Positions 11,020 through 21,294 of a stretch of DNA of 60,000 bases are shown here, piece by piece. Both the position numbers and the translations under genes were made by a program. Location of the stretch: assembly GCF_026151205.1 (NCBI RefSeq), contig NC_087083.1, positions 13,268,944-13,328,943 of the forward strand. Direction: 5' to 3'. Every line of letters begins with the position of its first letter. Positions within the stretch are counted from its first letter, which is position 1. The notes beneath the pieces were generated by a model that saw only the letters and a program-made list of their open reading frames with translations, ran no database searches and was not told the origin of the DNA. The DNA comes from Bolinopsis microptera (lineage: Eukaryota; Ctenophora; Tentaculata; Lobata; Bolinopsidae).

Positions 11020-12480
11020 TTTGTATATTATATTACATATTATTGTATTATATAACATATACATTACAATATACATATACATTACTTCTCTACCAATAAC
11101 CAGGATTCCTAATACCAACCTAAAACCATGATGCCTTATATCTACCTAAACTTTCACGATGATCAGACACACAAACTTTGATAACAATAACGAAACAATA
11201 CTTCACTATCAAGACGAAATATGATTATTGATTAACCTCGAGTGGTTTTACAATCGTGCTACACACCTGATCTGGACAACTTCACTGTAATTTAACTGAT
11301 TAAAGATCTGTGCGCATTCCTGGCATTAATCTCACGAATTATCGTATTTTTTTTGTACTCTACAACCCCGTACAAATGCCACAAATCATTAATCAGTAAT
11401 TAGTATCTCTTCACTTATAGGTGCACTAGTGTAACCCGGCCTTCGGCCGGGATTTCACTGCCGCAGTTAAAAAGGGTAGGATTAATTACCCGTTGAGTCA
11501 AAACCCGCATTAGGTGACCCAATAGTTTCTTAAACAATAATCTCATAATCAGTTATTTCTTGTGGATAATTAAGTCATTATTAGCCATGAGGCACCACAT
11601 TCCATGATCATAAGGTCTGAACACCGAGTATTACACCTCATCACTCCCGTCTTGAACCGCTTTCTATTTAGATTTAAATCGTTATAGAAATTAACCCTTG
11701 TTAACTCCGCACCACACCCGCACATTATATTTGAAAACACGCATAACATTGTCGTATGAACTCTCTCTCTCTCTGCAGTCCAAACAGACCCCAAACACTA
11801 ACAGTCCTCCTCCCCTAATAAGCTTATGGTATTACATTACAGCGAATCTTCCCGGGCTAACGCAATTATGACGCTACTTAAATGCAGCTACATATTATAC
11901 AGTAGTGAGATATAGAGAGCAAGCCCCGTAACTCTTGCCTTTCTGCTAAAGCCATTTTATGCAACATTTGTGGTACAAAACCGTCAATTAAACCACTTAC
12001 CACCGGCCGATTTAAAAAAAATTTGCTTACGGGCTTCATCAGAGTTTTGTCGGCACTATACCAAAAAAACCAGTCCCGTAACTCTTACCGTTTTTTTTGT
12101 ATAACCGTTCGGAAATTACACACAGACAGACATCAGACACACACACCCACACATTCTGGTGTTATTAAGTTGATATAGGGCCCGATGTAATTGCTATGAC
12201 CAGTTTACTGGTCAACTGGTGTTTCGGTGTCCCTAATTTTGTTTACACTCGGTCACTTGTCAAGGCATGAAAAGATGAAAGGTCATTCGGCAAATTTTCT
12301 TTGAAATGAAATAAGGAACAATTAAAACAATTTGAAAGTTTATTGATTTAAAAAACTGTAAGCTATACAAACCTTGTTTAAACATAACAAGTAACCACCC
12401 AGATTGTTACTCTGGCATCTAGAAAAACGAGGAGTAAGAACCGGAGCCTGGGTACTTAACCATCGTTTTCGTATTTTTTT
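11020..12480. other. No gene recognised; intron or 3' flank of GDPD-like gene
   Basis: AT-rich sequence. A small hairpin CCCGGCC-TTC-GGCCGGG lies near 11,437-11,453, and the phrase cccgtaactctt occurs twice (11,925 and 12,075). No exon matching the missing GDPD C terminus was found. Confidence 0.4.
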
Positions 12481-12873
12481 TGGTATTACACGAAAATCAA
12501 ATTTTTATTAAAATATTACCCAATAAAGGAAAGGGGCCGCCATATCCAGGAAAAAGGGTAAATACTTTTTGAGCCAACCCGCTTCCTTTTAAGTTTTTAA
12601 AAAAATTTAATTCCAGTTTGGAAATAAATTTTCCTGTTCATAAAAAAGGTCTAAACGATTTTAACACTATACCCTCGCGTTTATTTAAAAATTTTTCTTT
12701 TAAAATACCCGGTTCCAAACCCCAACCTAAAAACCCCATAACTTTTTTCCCTAAACTTTCTGGTAATCGACCAAACAAACTTTTGATAAACATAACGAAA
12801 ATTAAAAAATTTACTTTACTAAAAGGGACAAAATATGATTAAAAACCCCCCCCCCCCCCCCCCCCCCCCCAAA

Positions 12874-12937
<64 letters not shown>

Positions 12938-13885
12938 TTAACTCGATGGTTTTTTCTCCCCAAAGACCTGGCCCCTTTGACCAAATTCATGAAAATTTTC
13001 GAAAAATTTGGGGGCATTTTTTAAAAATTAATTTTTTAAAAAAGAATTTCCCGCCCCCTTTTTTTGGGACTCTAAAACCCCGGGTTCAAACCCCAAATAA
13101 AACGTATGGTCCTTTAATTTAAGAAAAATTTTCCCCCGTTTTTTTATTTATAGGGGAAGGAAAAAGTTTGGGGGTATTGCCTGGTACTTTTTAAACTAAG
13201 GGTATTCCATTTCTTGACTGGGGGATTCACTGGTTAATTTAAAAAATGGTATTGCACGTGGTTACTTGACTAAGGGGATTGAGGACGGGGTATAAGGTGG
13301 GATTCACGGGGTTTCTTTTAAGGGGGATAAGGGGTTTTTCCCACGTTTATGGAAGGGGGTATTGATTTTGGTTTTACGTGACTAAGGGGGTATTCACGTG
13401 GTTACTTCCCAAGGGGTATTAACTTACTGGAAAGGTGGTATTCCCCGGGGCTGGCCAGGGATTGCCGGTTTACTGTGCCAGGTGGAAATTCCGTGGTTAC
13501 GGGGACAGGTGGTTTTCCTTTTTTACTGTACGGGGGGTTTTGCCGTGGGTTACTGGTGACTAAGGTGGATTAGTTTAACTGACAGTTTTTTGGGCAGGTA
13601 CTGGACTAGGGGGGTTTGCCGGGTTACTGGACAAAAGGGGGGTATTCCCCTGGCCGTGATGGGGGTTATCACTGTTACTTGACAAGGGGTTTTCAGTGTT
13701 ACGGACTAAGGTGGTTTTCCACGGTTAAAATACTAGGGGTACCCCTGGTTCGGGACTAAGGTGGATTACGGGGACTGCTAGGGGGTTTTTCACTGGTTCC
13801 CTGGACAAGGGGGTATTGCAGGGGGTTTATGTGCGGGGTTTTGACGTGGTTACTGTGACTAAGGTATTGTTTTAAATTTATTGCT
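12480..13885. other. Homopolymer-smeared low-quality sequence, partly a corrupted copy of 11,096-11,425
   Basis: Mononucleotide runs of 3-6 bases dominate, and there is a poly-C tract of about 97 bases with one short interruption (12,846-12,937). The stretch 12,700-13,160 can be followed colinearly against the clean sequence at 11,096-11,425, for example CCTAAACTTTC...ACTTTTGATAAACATAACG versus CCTAAACTTTC...CTTTGATAACAATAACG. From 13,170 to 13,880 it is a degraded tandem repeat of about 27 bp around cacgtggttactgtgactaagg. Open frames here, including Pro- or Gly-homopolymers, are not genes. Confidence 0.75.
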
Positions 13886-14715
13886 GTGGGGTTTTAGTTA
13901 GGATCCGATTTGTTTCAAATGGCGCTCAGAAAGCAACTGTTAAGAATTAAGAAGTTGTTTAAAACTTATAGAAATGTATTATGTGTAGCTGTTATTTTAT
14001 GTAAATTTTGTTTGACATAAATTAAATTTGAAGTGTGTTTCTATTTTGAAGTGTGTTTAAGCTTTATATTAAATTCTAACATAAGTCTTCACTAACATTT
14101 ATTGCATGAGTTCGAAGCCGATTAGATTAAATCCGAATACGGTATGACCTTAAAATTATGTATATATTATTGTTTCAGACTTACTTTTTGTTATGAAGGT
14201 TACATTGTTTACACTTACAGTAGTGTTGCAGTAGTGTTACAGTGGTGTTACAGTAGTGTTACTGTTACAGTGGTGTTAATAGCAGTGTACAGATTGTAGT
14301 ATCAGTGCTATGGTATACATTGTACAATGTACAACAGTTGAAAGTTATTATGAGAGTTTAATGTTTAAGTGTTAGTTTACGAAAGGTCTTGTGATGTTTT
14401 AGACAGTGTTTTTGCCCTTGTATCTGATTTATTTTGTAACTTATAGATAAACTCAGCTTCCTTATTGTCTTCATTTGTGATTTGCGTAATTTAAGTTTTT
14501 AACTCAAAACTGTGAGCTGGTAAAAGACACCGTGTTTCTTGAATTACAGAATTTGTTAACGTTAAATAAATCTGTTTTTATATCAGCTTCTTCAGTCAAA
14601 TCCTTATAAAATAAGTGTCCTGATAACTTAATAATGATAAAACGTACTTTCACTTTAATTCAAATTTAATTAATTTAATTTCACTTTAATTAATAACCCA
14701 GTAAAGTAGGTTGCG
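13886..14715. other. No gene recognised; likely 5' flank of the CHCHD4-like gene
   Basis: Normal-looking AT-rich sequence with a short GTTACAGTAGT-type repeat at 14,215-14,280. Nothing coding is seen before the ATG at 14,716. Confidence 0.4.
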
Positions 14716-14982
14716 ATGTCGTACAGCTACATCGAAGGTAAGGACGAGGTTCACTTCATAACAGAATCAGACCTAAAGAATATGCAGCCTCGCGCGAGGA
14801 GGTCACAGCACTGCACGAGGAAATCGCAGCTGCACGCGAGGAGGATGCCGACGATGCCGCCGACGTGCCGCCAAGCGAGCAGAGTGCACAAAGTGGACAG
14901 GCTGTGAGTGAGGAGGTACAGGAACAGTATCCGGGGGCTGTGTCGGAGAGTGGCGAGATTAACTGGGACTGTCCGTGTTTAG
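14716..14982 (+). CDS. CHCHD4: CHCHD4/MIA40 first exon (mitochondrial intermembrane-space oxidoreductase), apparent frameshift
   Basis: The exon starts MSYSYIEGKDEVHFITESDL, which follows the MIA40 N terminus (MSYxxxEGKDxxxF in animals). It ends SESGEINWDCPCLG before the donor G|GTGGGT. INWxCPCLGG is the redox-active CPC site through which MIA40 oxidises cysteines of proteins imported into the intermembrane space. Between these parts the frame shifts by one base near 14,770-14,790, and the second half (EYAASREEVTALHEEIAAAR) is read in another frame. This is either a sequencing indel or a real lesion. The middle is a longer acidic linker than in vertebrates. The exon with the twin CX9C helices is not found downstream. 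It would fall in or near the unreadable block 16.6-20.3 kb. Confidence 0.75.
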
Positions 14983-15000
14983 GTGGGTAATTGTCTGTGT

Positions 15001-15124
15001 CACGTGGTGTTGTGACGTCACGTGGTGTTGTGACGTCACGTGGTGTTGTGACGTCACGTGGTGTTGTGACGTCACGTGGTGTTGTGACGTCACGTGGTGT
15101 TGTGACGTCACGTCGCGTGGTGTT
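15001..15124. repeat. CACGTG/TGACGTCA repeat array, 18-bp unit
   Basis: Seven units of GTCACGTGGTGTTGTGAC located 18 bp after the CHCHD4 exon 1 donor and before a duplicate of the exon end. Confidence 0.9.
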
Positions 15125-15130
15125 GTAGTG

Positions 15131-15198
15131 TTCCGGGGGCTGTGTCGGAGAGTGGTGAGATAAACTGGGACTGCCCTTGTTTAATGTTTAGGTGGGTT
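15131..15198 (+). pseudogene. Duplicate of the 3' end of CHCHD4 exon 1
   Basis: Repeats about 60 bp of 14,931-14,992 (tccgggggctgtgtcggaga, then gagataaactgggactgccc) and codes SESGEINWDCPCL again, but it is followed by atgttta before ggtgggt, so the donor context differs. It has no upstream coding sequence in frame. Together with the original it brackets the E-box/CRE array. Confidence 0.7.
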
Positions 15199-16600
15199 TA
15201 TACAATAGTTTTACAAAGAAGATAAGAGCTAAATAGCTAAATATAGCTTGTTGCTCTTTCGTAAATTAATTTACAGATGTTTAAAACCGTACCAATGTTT
15301 CGTGAACACCCTATAAAGCTATAAACAATACTAGGTTACGTTTTTATTGCAACATTTTTAATTAATTAATTACTTTTTAATTGGTTAAGTTATGGTGTCT
15401 AATTATAGCTTTGAGATTAGCAGTAATAATCAACAGCCATGAAGTTTGTAAAGTTAGAAATATACAATTTCACACCGAGAACTATGATGATGACACGTGT
15501 ATTTAAACCATAAAATATGAATAAATAAATAAATTCTAACATTTAATACACACTTCGACATTAAAATATACCCAACAAAGATGTACATTTAAGTCATTCA
15601 AGCGAGACTTAGTGTTGAAAAACCGAGATTATGGACTTTTTTATCAGTTCAGATTTTATGAACAAATATATGAGAATATGCTTCTCCTGACACCACACAA
15701 TTATACTGTACATTTTCCTTCTATACGGTACCACGCTAAATAGCTTGTTTATTAAAGTATACGTCATCATGTTGTGATATGTTACACACCAGAATACCCA
15801 TTATATAACATACATATTTTGAATTATCAAACTCTCAATTGTTAAATGTATTCTCAATATTAAATGTATAACAATGTGTAAATTATCTACACACATACCA
15901 ATACATGACGCCTTGTCCAGTAGAGAGCTCCACAGGGAGGTTCATAAAATAACAAAATATTGTCAAATCATTTAAATTTGCTACCTCTGGCTTATCTGTT
16001 GCTCCTAAGGTCAAATAACTAAAAATACGCTAAAGAGCTTGTTTATCAAAGTATACATCATGTTACACACCAGAAGCACCAAATTTATATTATGTGTACT
16101 TCAATTATAAACACCTCCGGGTTATAATCAGCCGGCCGGGCGGATAGATTCTGATAATCCCGGCTGTTAGTTTTTTCCCGCTTAATAAATAACGCTTAAT
16201 AAATAACGCTTAATAAATAACGCTTAATAAATAACGCTTAATAAATAACGCTTAATAAATAACGCTTAATAATATCACGGGTTGTATCACGGTTGTATCA
16301 CGTGACTAACTACTACGACGTGCATTGGTAAAACATGTCACGCGACCTATGACTTGACGTAAGAACTATTAATACACTTGATCTACATATCGGTTTTATT
16401 GCAGGCGCTGGCAAAACTCCAGCATACTGCTTATATTATTACAAGTAATGTTTGGACACTTACATTACTTGGACCAGTTCCAGAACTTGTCTCGACGGTT
16501 ACATTTGCCCGGTAAATTTTGTCGTAGCAATTGCACTGTTTGATATGAGCCATATAATATTATAGTCGTATACTTTGATGAACATCATGACACGATATCA
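15199..16600. other. Intron-like sequence with repeats; no exon recognised
   Basis: AT-rich. The segment around 15,740-15,790 (ttaaagtatacgtcatcatg and cacaccagaa) recurs at 16,035-16,080, and part of it recurs inverted near 16,560-16,600. A candidate acceptor at 16,404 (ttattgcag) is followed by a frame that stops after 15 codons and does not resemble MIA40. Confidence 0.4.
16176..16270. repeat. 14-bp tandem repeat, unit CTTAATAAATAACG, about 7 copies
   Basis: Perfect head-to-tail units in the CHCHD4 intron. Confidence 0.9.
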
Positions 16601-16639
16601 ACTCCACCTTTTATCGCTTTTTCCATTTTTATTTTTTCG

Positions 16640-19600
16640 CGCGGCCCTTACCTTGTACGTTCTGACGGGTTAATGTTTTAAAAATTTTTAAATAAAACTA
16701 AATTTTAAAATGTCTGTACTTAGTTTTATTTATTAGTGAAATATACGTCCAATTCCCTTTTCATTTTTTTCCATAATATTTATACTGATCTCATTAGTAG
16801 AAAAAAAAAATTTTTTCCCGAAATTAGTTCAGGTTAAAACCCCCCCCCGGAGGTGTTTATAACACAAAACGCCGGCCGCTCGGGTTTTTTAAAAAACCCC
16901 CCTGCTAAAGCCCCGGGGTTTTTTTTTTAATCCCTGGGGCTCGCATTAAATTATTTTAATTTTCCCCGCGTCGGGGAAAAATTGAAAAGTAATCCCTGCC
17001 ATGCCGGAGTTTGTGTTTATAAAACGTTAAAATTCCCTTTAAACTTATCCAATTTTTTTAAAAATTTTAAAATTTTTTAATTTTAATTTTCAAAATATCT
17101 AACAAGTATAATCTCCCGGTGGTATGGGGAAAAGGGGGGGAGGTTTTTTTGACTGTTCGGGGGAGAGGGGGGGGGAAAAGGGGGGGGAAATTTGGGACAA
17201 TTCTTTTCCAGAGGAATCATAAAAAAAAGGAAAAATTTTTTTTTGGGGTAGAAATATCCAATTGGGTTTTAAAAGGGGTTATTTGAATTGAAAATTTTTG
17301 GTTTCCATTTTGTCTAGGGGATTTTGTTTTTAACGGTGTTTTGTTGGGGTTTTTGTTTAAAAATTTAAAAAATTTTAAATTTTGTTTTATTTTGTTTTGT
17401 CAATTTAAAAAGTTTTGAATGATTTAAAAACCCCTAATTTTTGTTAAATTAAATAAAAAGGGCCCCTATTTTTATGTTTTTTTCATAAAAATTAAAAATT
17501 TTTTATTTGTATCCTAGGTTTAAGGACCCCCTTAAATTTATGGAATTTGATTTCCTTTTTAAATTCAATAAAAAAGAATTACAAATTAAAACAAAAAAAT
17601 TTAAAAGTTCAAATACAAATAATCCATTCCAAAAAAAAATTTAAAAAAAAAATAAAAATTCCCCACCCCCCCTAACCTTCAAAAATTAAAACAAAAATTT
17701 TTTTCGGTTTAAAATTCAAAAAATAGTACAAAAATAAAAAAAAAATTAATCCAAAAAAATTTTAAAGGGGTTTTCCCAGTGGCCAAAAAAAAGGAATCTC
17801 CAAAAACCCAAAAAACCCCTTTTACCCCTTTTTATTAAAAACCCAAATTAACCCCTATTTTTTGGGGGTTAAAATTTAACCTTTTTTTTTAAAAAAAAAA
17901 GGCGGAAAAAATTTTCCAAAAAAAAAAACCCCACAGAAGGGAAACTAATTTTTTTTTTTTTGGGGTACTTTTTAATTTTACACCCCAATTTAAAAAATAT
18001 TGGTGGGTAATCCCAAAACCCCGAAAAAAAAGACGTGAAAAAATATTTAAAAAAAAAAAAATGTCCAAAAAGGGCCCCCAAAAAAATGAAAAGGGGGAAA
18101 AATTTTTTTTTTTTTTTAAAACCTTTGGTTTTTTTCAGGCTTTTTGTATAAAATTTTTTAAAAAAAGGGAAATTTTTGAAAAAAAAAGGGTTTTTCCAAA
18201 AAATGGCCCAAATTTTTTGGGTTTTTTCTTCCCCACAAAAACCCCATTCGGGGAAAAAAAAAATTTGGGGGGTTTAGAAATTTTGAAAACTTTGCTTATT
18301 GTTTATGAATAAAAGGGGTTTTAAATTTTTTTGTAGGTATTTTTCCCTTTTTAGGGTTTTTTTTTTCCCTTTTTAAAAAATTTTTCTTCCCTTTTTGCAA
18401 TTTTTTTTTTTTAAAAAAAATTTTTTCCCCCTTCTGTTCTGGGGATTCCACCAAATGCCCCAAATTGTAAAAAATTTAAAAAAATTTTTGGGTTTTTTGG
18501 CCAGTAGGGGTGAACCCTTTTAATTTTTTTTTTAATTAAAAATTTTTTTTGTTTTGTTTATATATTTTTTAAATTTTTTTATTCCAGAAATTTACCAAAT
18601 TAAATTGTTTTTTTAAAAAATTTTTTTGGGGGCATATTTGTTTTTACGGTTTCCAAAATTTTACTAATGTTTTTTTTCCGTGTGGTCTAGTTAATATTTC
18701 CCCCGGATTTTAAAAATTTTTTTTTTCATTGGAAAAAAACCCCACCCGTTTTTAAAAAATATTTAAAAAATTTCAAATTTGGGCCCTTTTTTGGGCCCGT
18801 TCTGGAGGCATTTACAGAATTTAAACCCTTAAAGGCCCCATGTTCCTGGGGTTTTTTTCCCAAAAAAAAAAAAAGTTTAAATTAAAATTTTAAAAAAAAT
18901 TTTAAGTTTTCCCCGTTGTATTTTTGGTAAAAGAAAATTATTTTTGTTGGGTGGGCTTTAGAAACGAGGAATTGTGTAAATTTTAATTTTTGGGGTTTTA
19001 CAAAATTCCCTTTTTCAGTGGGTTTTTCCCCTTCGAAATTTTTCTTTTGCCTATTTTCCCACCCCAAAATTTTTTCCCAAAAAAAAAGAAACCGCCCTCC
19101 AAAAACCATTCCCAATTTGGGGTACTTTTCCCTTTTAAACATAATGCCCTTTTTGGAAACTATTTTTTTTAAATTTAGTTAAAAAAAGGGCTCTCTAAAG
19201 GTGCATTTTTTTTAAAAATTTTTTGGGAAACCCCGCCTTTTTATGGGCCGGCACAATTTACCCGGTTTTACCTTTTGGGTTTCTTTTTAAACCTTTTGTA
19301 ATTTTTTTCACACTGGGTGCCCCGGGGGTTTGGCCCCCCCTTTTTTTTTGTGCAATTTTTATATTAAGGGGAATTTTATTGGTATATTTGGTGCTCTATT
19401 TTTTTTAAAAATTTTGGTTTTTTTTTTTTTTAAGGGGTTTTATGTGGTTGGGGGGGGCGAAATTCACGGTTGCCCCCGAAGGGCCAACTTTTCCCGGGGG
19501 GGAAAAAAAAAGGATTAAAATTGGGAAAAATTTTAAAAGAAAGGGGGTTTTGGGTTTCCATTTAATTTACCATTGGATTTTCTTTTTGTAGACGAATACT

Positions 19601-20335
19601 CCAATTTCCGGAAAAAACCCAAATGAATTTTTTTCCATTAGCTTCCCCGAAAAACCTGTTTTTGGAGAAACGGAAACGGGCGGGGTTTAAAATTTTTCAG
19701 GAAAATTTTTTGAACCAACCAAAATTTTTTCCTTTATTTTTAAATCGAGGAAAAAATTTTGGGACCTTAATTTTCCTTGTTTTTTGGGGGAAAAACCCCA
19801 AAAAATTTTTTTCCACCAAAATTTTCCCCTCTTTTTAAATTTTTGGCCCCACCCCGGATTTTCCCAAGGCTAAAGTTTTTTGTGAAAAAAATTTGATTAA
19901 ACCCCCCCAAAAAGGTTTTTATTAAATTTTTTTATTAATTAATTATAATTTATTTCTTTTTTTTTATAAATTTTAAATGAATTCTTTTTAGGTTTTTTTG
20001 GGCCCCAATTTTTTCTTTTCGGTAAATTTATTGATTTTTTTTTTCTTAAATTTTGGGCTTTTTAAAAACCTTTGACTTTTAAATTTGTTTTTTAAAAATT
20101 TATTTATTGTTTTCAAAATAATTTTTGGATTTTTTTAAAAATATTTTTGGGCCCCCCAAAATTTTTTTAACATAAGAATCTTTTTTACTATTTTGGGTTC
20201 TTTCCCTTTTTTTTCCCCGTTCCTTTCTGATAAAACTTTTGTTTAGGGGGGAAAAATTTTAAAACTGTTTTTTTATTTTTGGGGTACTTTTATTTTAAAA
20301 AATTTTTTTTTTTTTTTTTAAAAAATTTTTAATAG
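16640..20335. other. Homopolymer-smeared low-quality block
   Basis: Nearly every base sits in a run (TTTTTT, AAAAAA, CCCC, GGGG), and runs of 3 or more are far denser than in the flanking sequence. Clean sequence resumes abruptly at about 20,336. All open frames inside (Phe/Lys-rich peptides) are artefacts of the runs. Gene content cannot be read. Relatives of MIA40 predict that the twin CX9C exon belongs in this interval. Confidence 0.8.
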
Positions 20336-20514
20336 TTGGGTTTATGCCTGTAGCTTCATATGTCAGCTCGGAACCGGATTTCCCTAAAGCTGACTTTTCT
20401 GCCAATAATTCCATTATTGTGGCTGCAACACTCGAAGAACAAGAACCTGAATTAGAAGAGAAGAGTGCCGTGGAGGAGGAAGATTCAGAAAGTCAAGACT
20501 TGGAGAAATCATGA
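20336..20514 (+). CDS. Probable last exon of CHCHD4/MIA40 (acidic C-terminal tail)
   Basis: After an acceptor-like TTTTTAATAG, the frame GFMPVASYVSSEPDFPKADF continues to an acidic end (EEQEPELEEKSAVEEEDSE) and a stop at 20,512-20,514. MIA40 proteins end in such an acidic tail, and this is the only plausible partner downstream of the CPC exon on the same strand before the septin gene. The link cannot be proved, because the intervening sequence is unreadable. It could also be the last exon of another gene. Confidence 0.4.
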
Positions 20515-21294
20515 ACCAACTTACATGGGAAAGTTTCATATTCATGATCATTCCATGCATTTTTGTACGACCCATTTTATATTTTTTGATCGGCCTTTCA
20601 GAGAGAAACAACTCTGGGTGACCCTTAATTAAAAAAACCAAAATTGTAAACATCTTGTGGCGTAGCTTTGTAGATTCTGTGTTGAATCTCAATTTACCAC
20701 AGATCTGTGAAACATGACGGTTCACGTGACCGGTGACGTACGGACTAACAACACATCTGTGATCACAGTAAACTTAGGGTCTTTAGTCTGTTCTAGTCGG
20801 TAGTCACTAGTAAACTATCTAAATGCGACCTCAACTAAACCCTCTCCGTCATGATTAAAAGCACTGAATTTAATTATAAATTTATGTGAATATAATTATG
20901 AAATTTATAATCATGCACCTAATGTTGTGATAGTCTCATTTACAGTGTACTGTATAGTGATACCGTGACTCATATTTGATGTTTCTGTTGCTATGTCAGA
21001 TTAAGTTTTGTGATGTTTTTTTCCAGGTCTGAACTTTGGTTCCGTCAAACTAATTTATTACCAACCTTTTCATCAAAATTTGTGTTTAAAAGTCTTGCTA
21101 CGAAAATCTTATTTTAATTGGTCCTACAAAATTGAACTGTCAGGATTTTGTCAATAATCTCGTTTTAAATCATCTGGTTCCTGATTATTGCGGACTCTTT
21201 TCAAATCATAAGATTTATCTTTTTGACTGATCACCCGATCAATAACTAATTACTTAACTAATTACTCAATTAACCACTAAACTGATTAGCTAGT
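20515..21294. other. Intergenic/UTR sequence between the acidic exon and the septin gene
   Basis: About 780 bp with no coding signal. It contains CACGTGACCGGTGACGTACG near 20,713, a weak echo of the E-box/CRE motif. The septin promoter or 5'UTR must lie here or in an unseen upstream exon. Confidence 0.4.

Noticed and set aside
12811-13122. Poly-Pro and poly-Gly open frames
   Set aside because: They arise from a poly-C tract in a corrupted block.
15001-15163. CDVTWCCDVTW peptide repeat frame
   Set aside because: Product of the 18-bp E-box/CRE array in an intron.
16404-16450. Candidate CHCHD4 exon 2 after ttattgcag
   Set aside because: The frame ends after 15 codons and lacks the GPCG and CX9C pattern expected of MIA40.
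17869-19838. Several Phe/Lys-rich open frames on both strands
   Set aside because: The sequence consists almost wholly of homopolymer runs. No motif, no splice structure, abrupt quality boundary.
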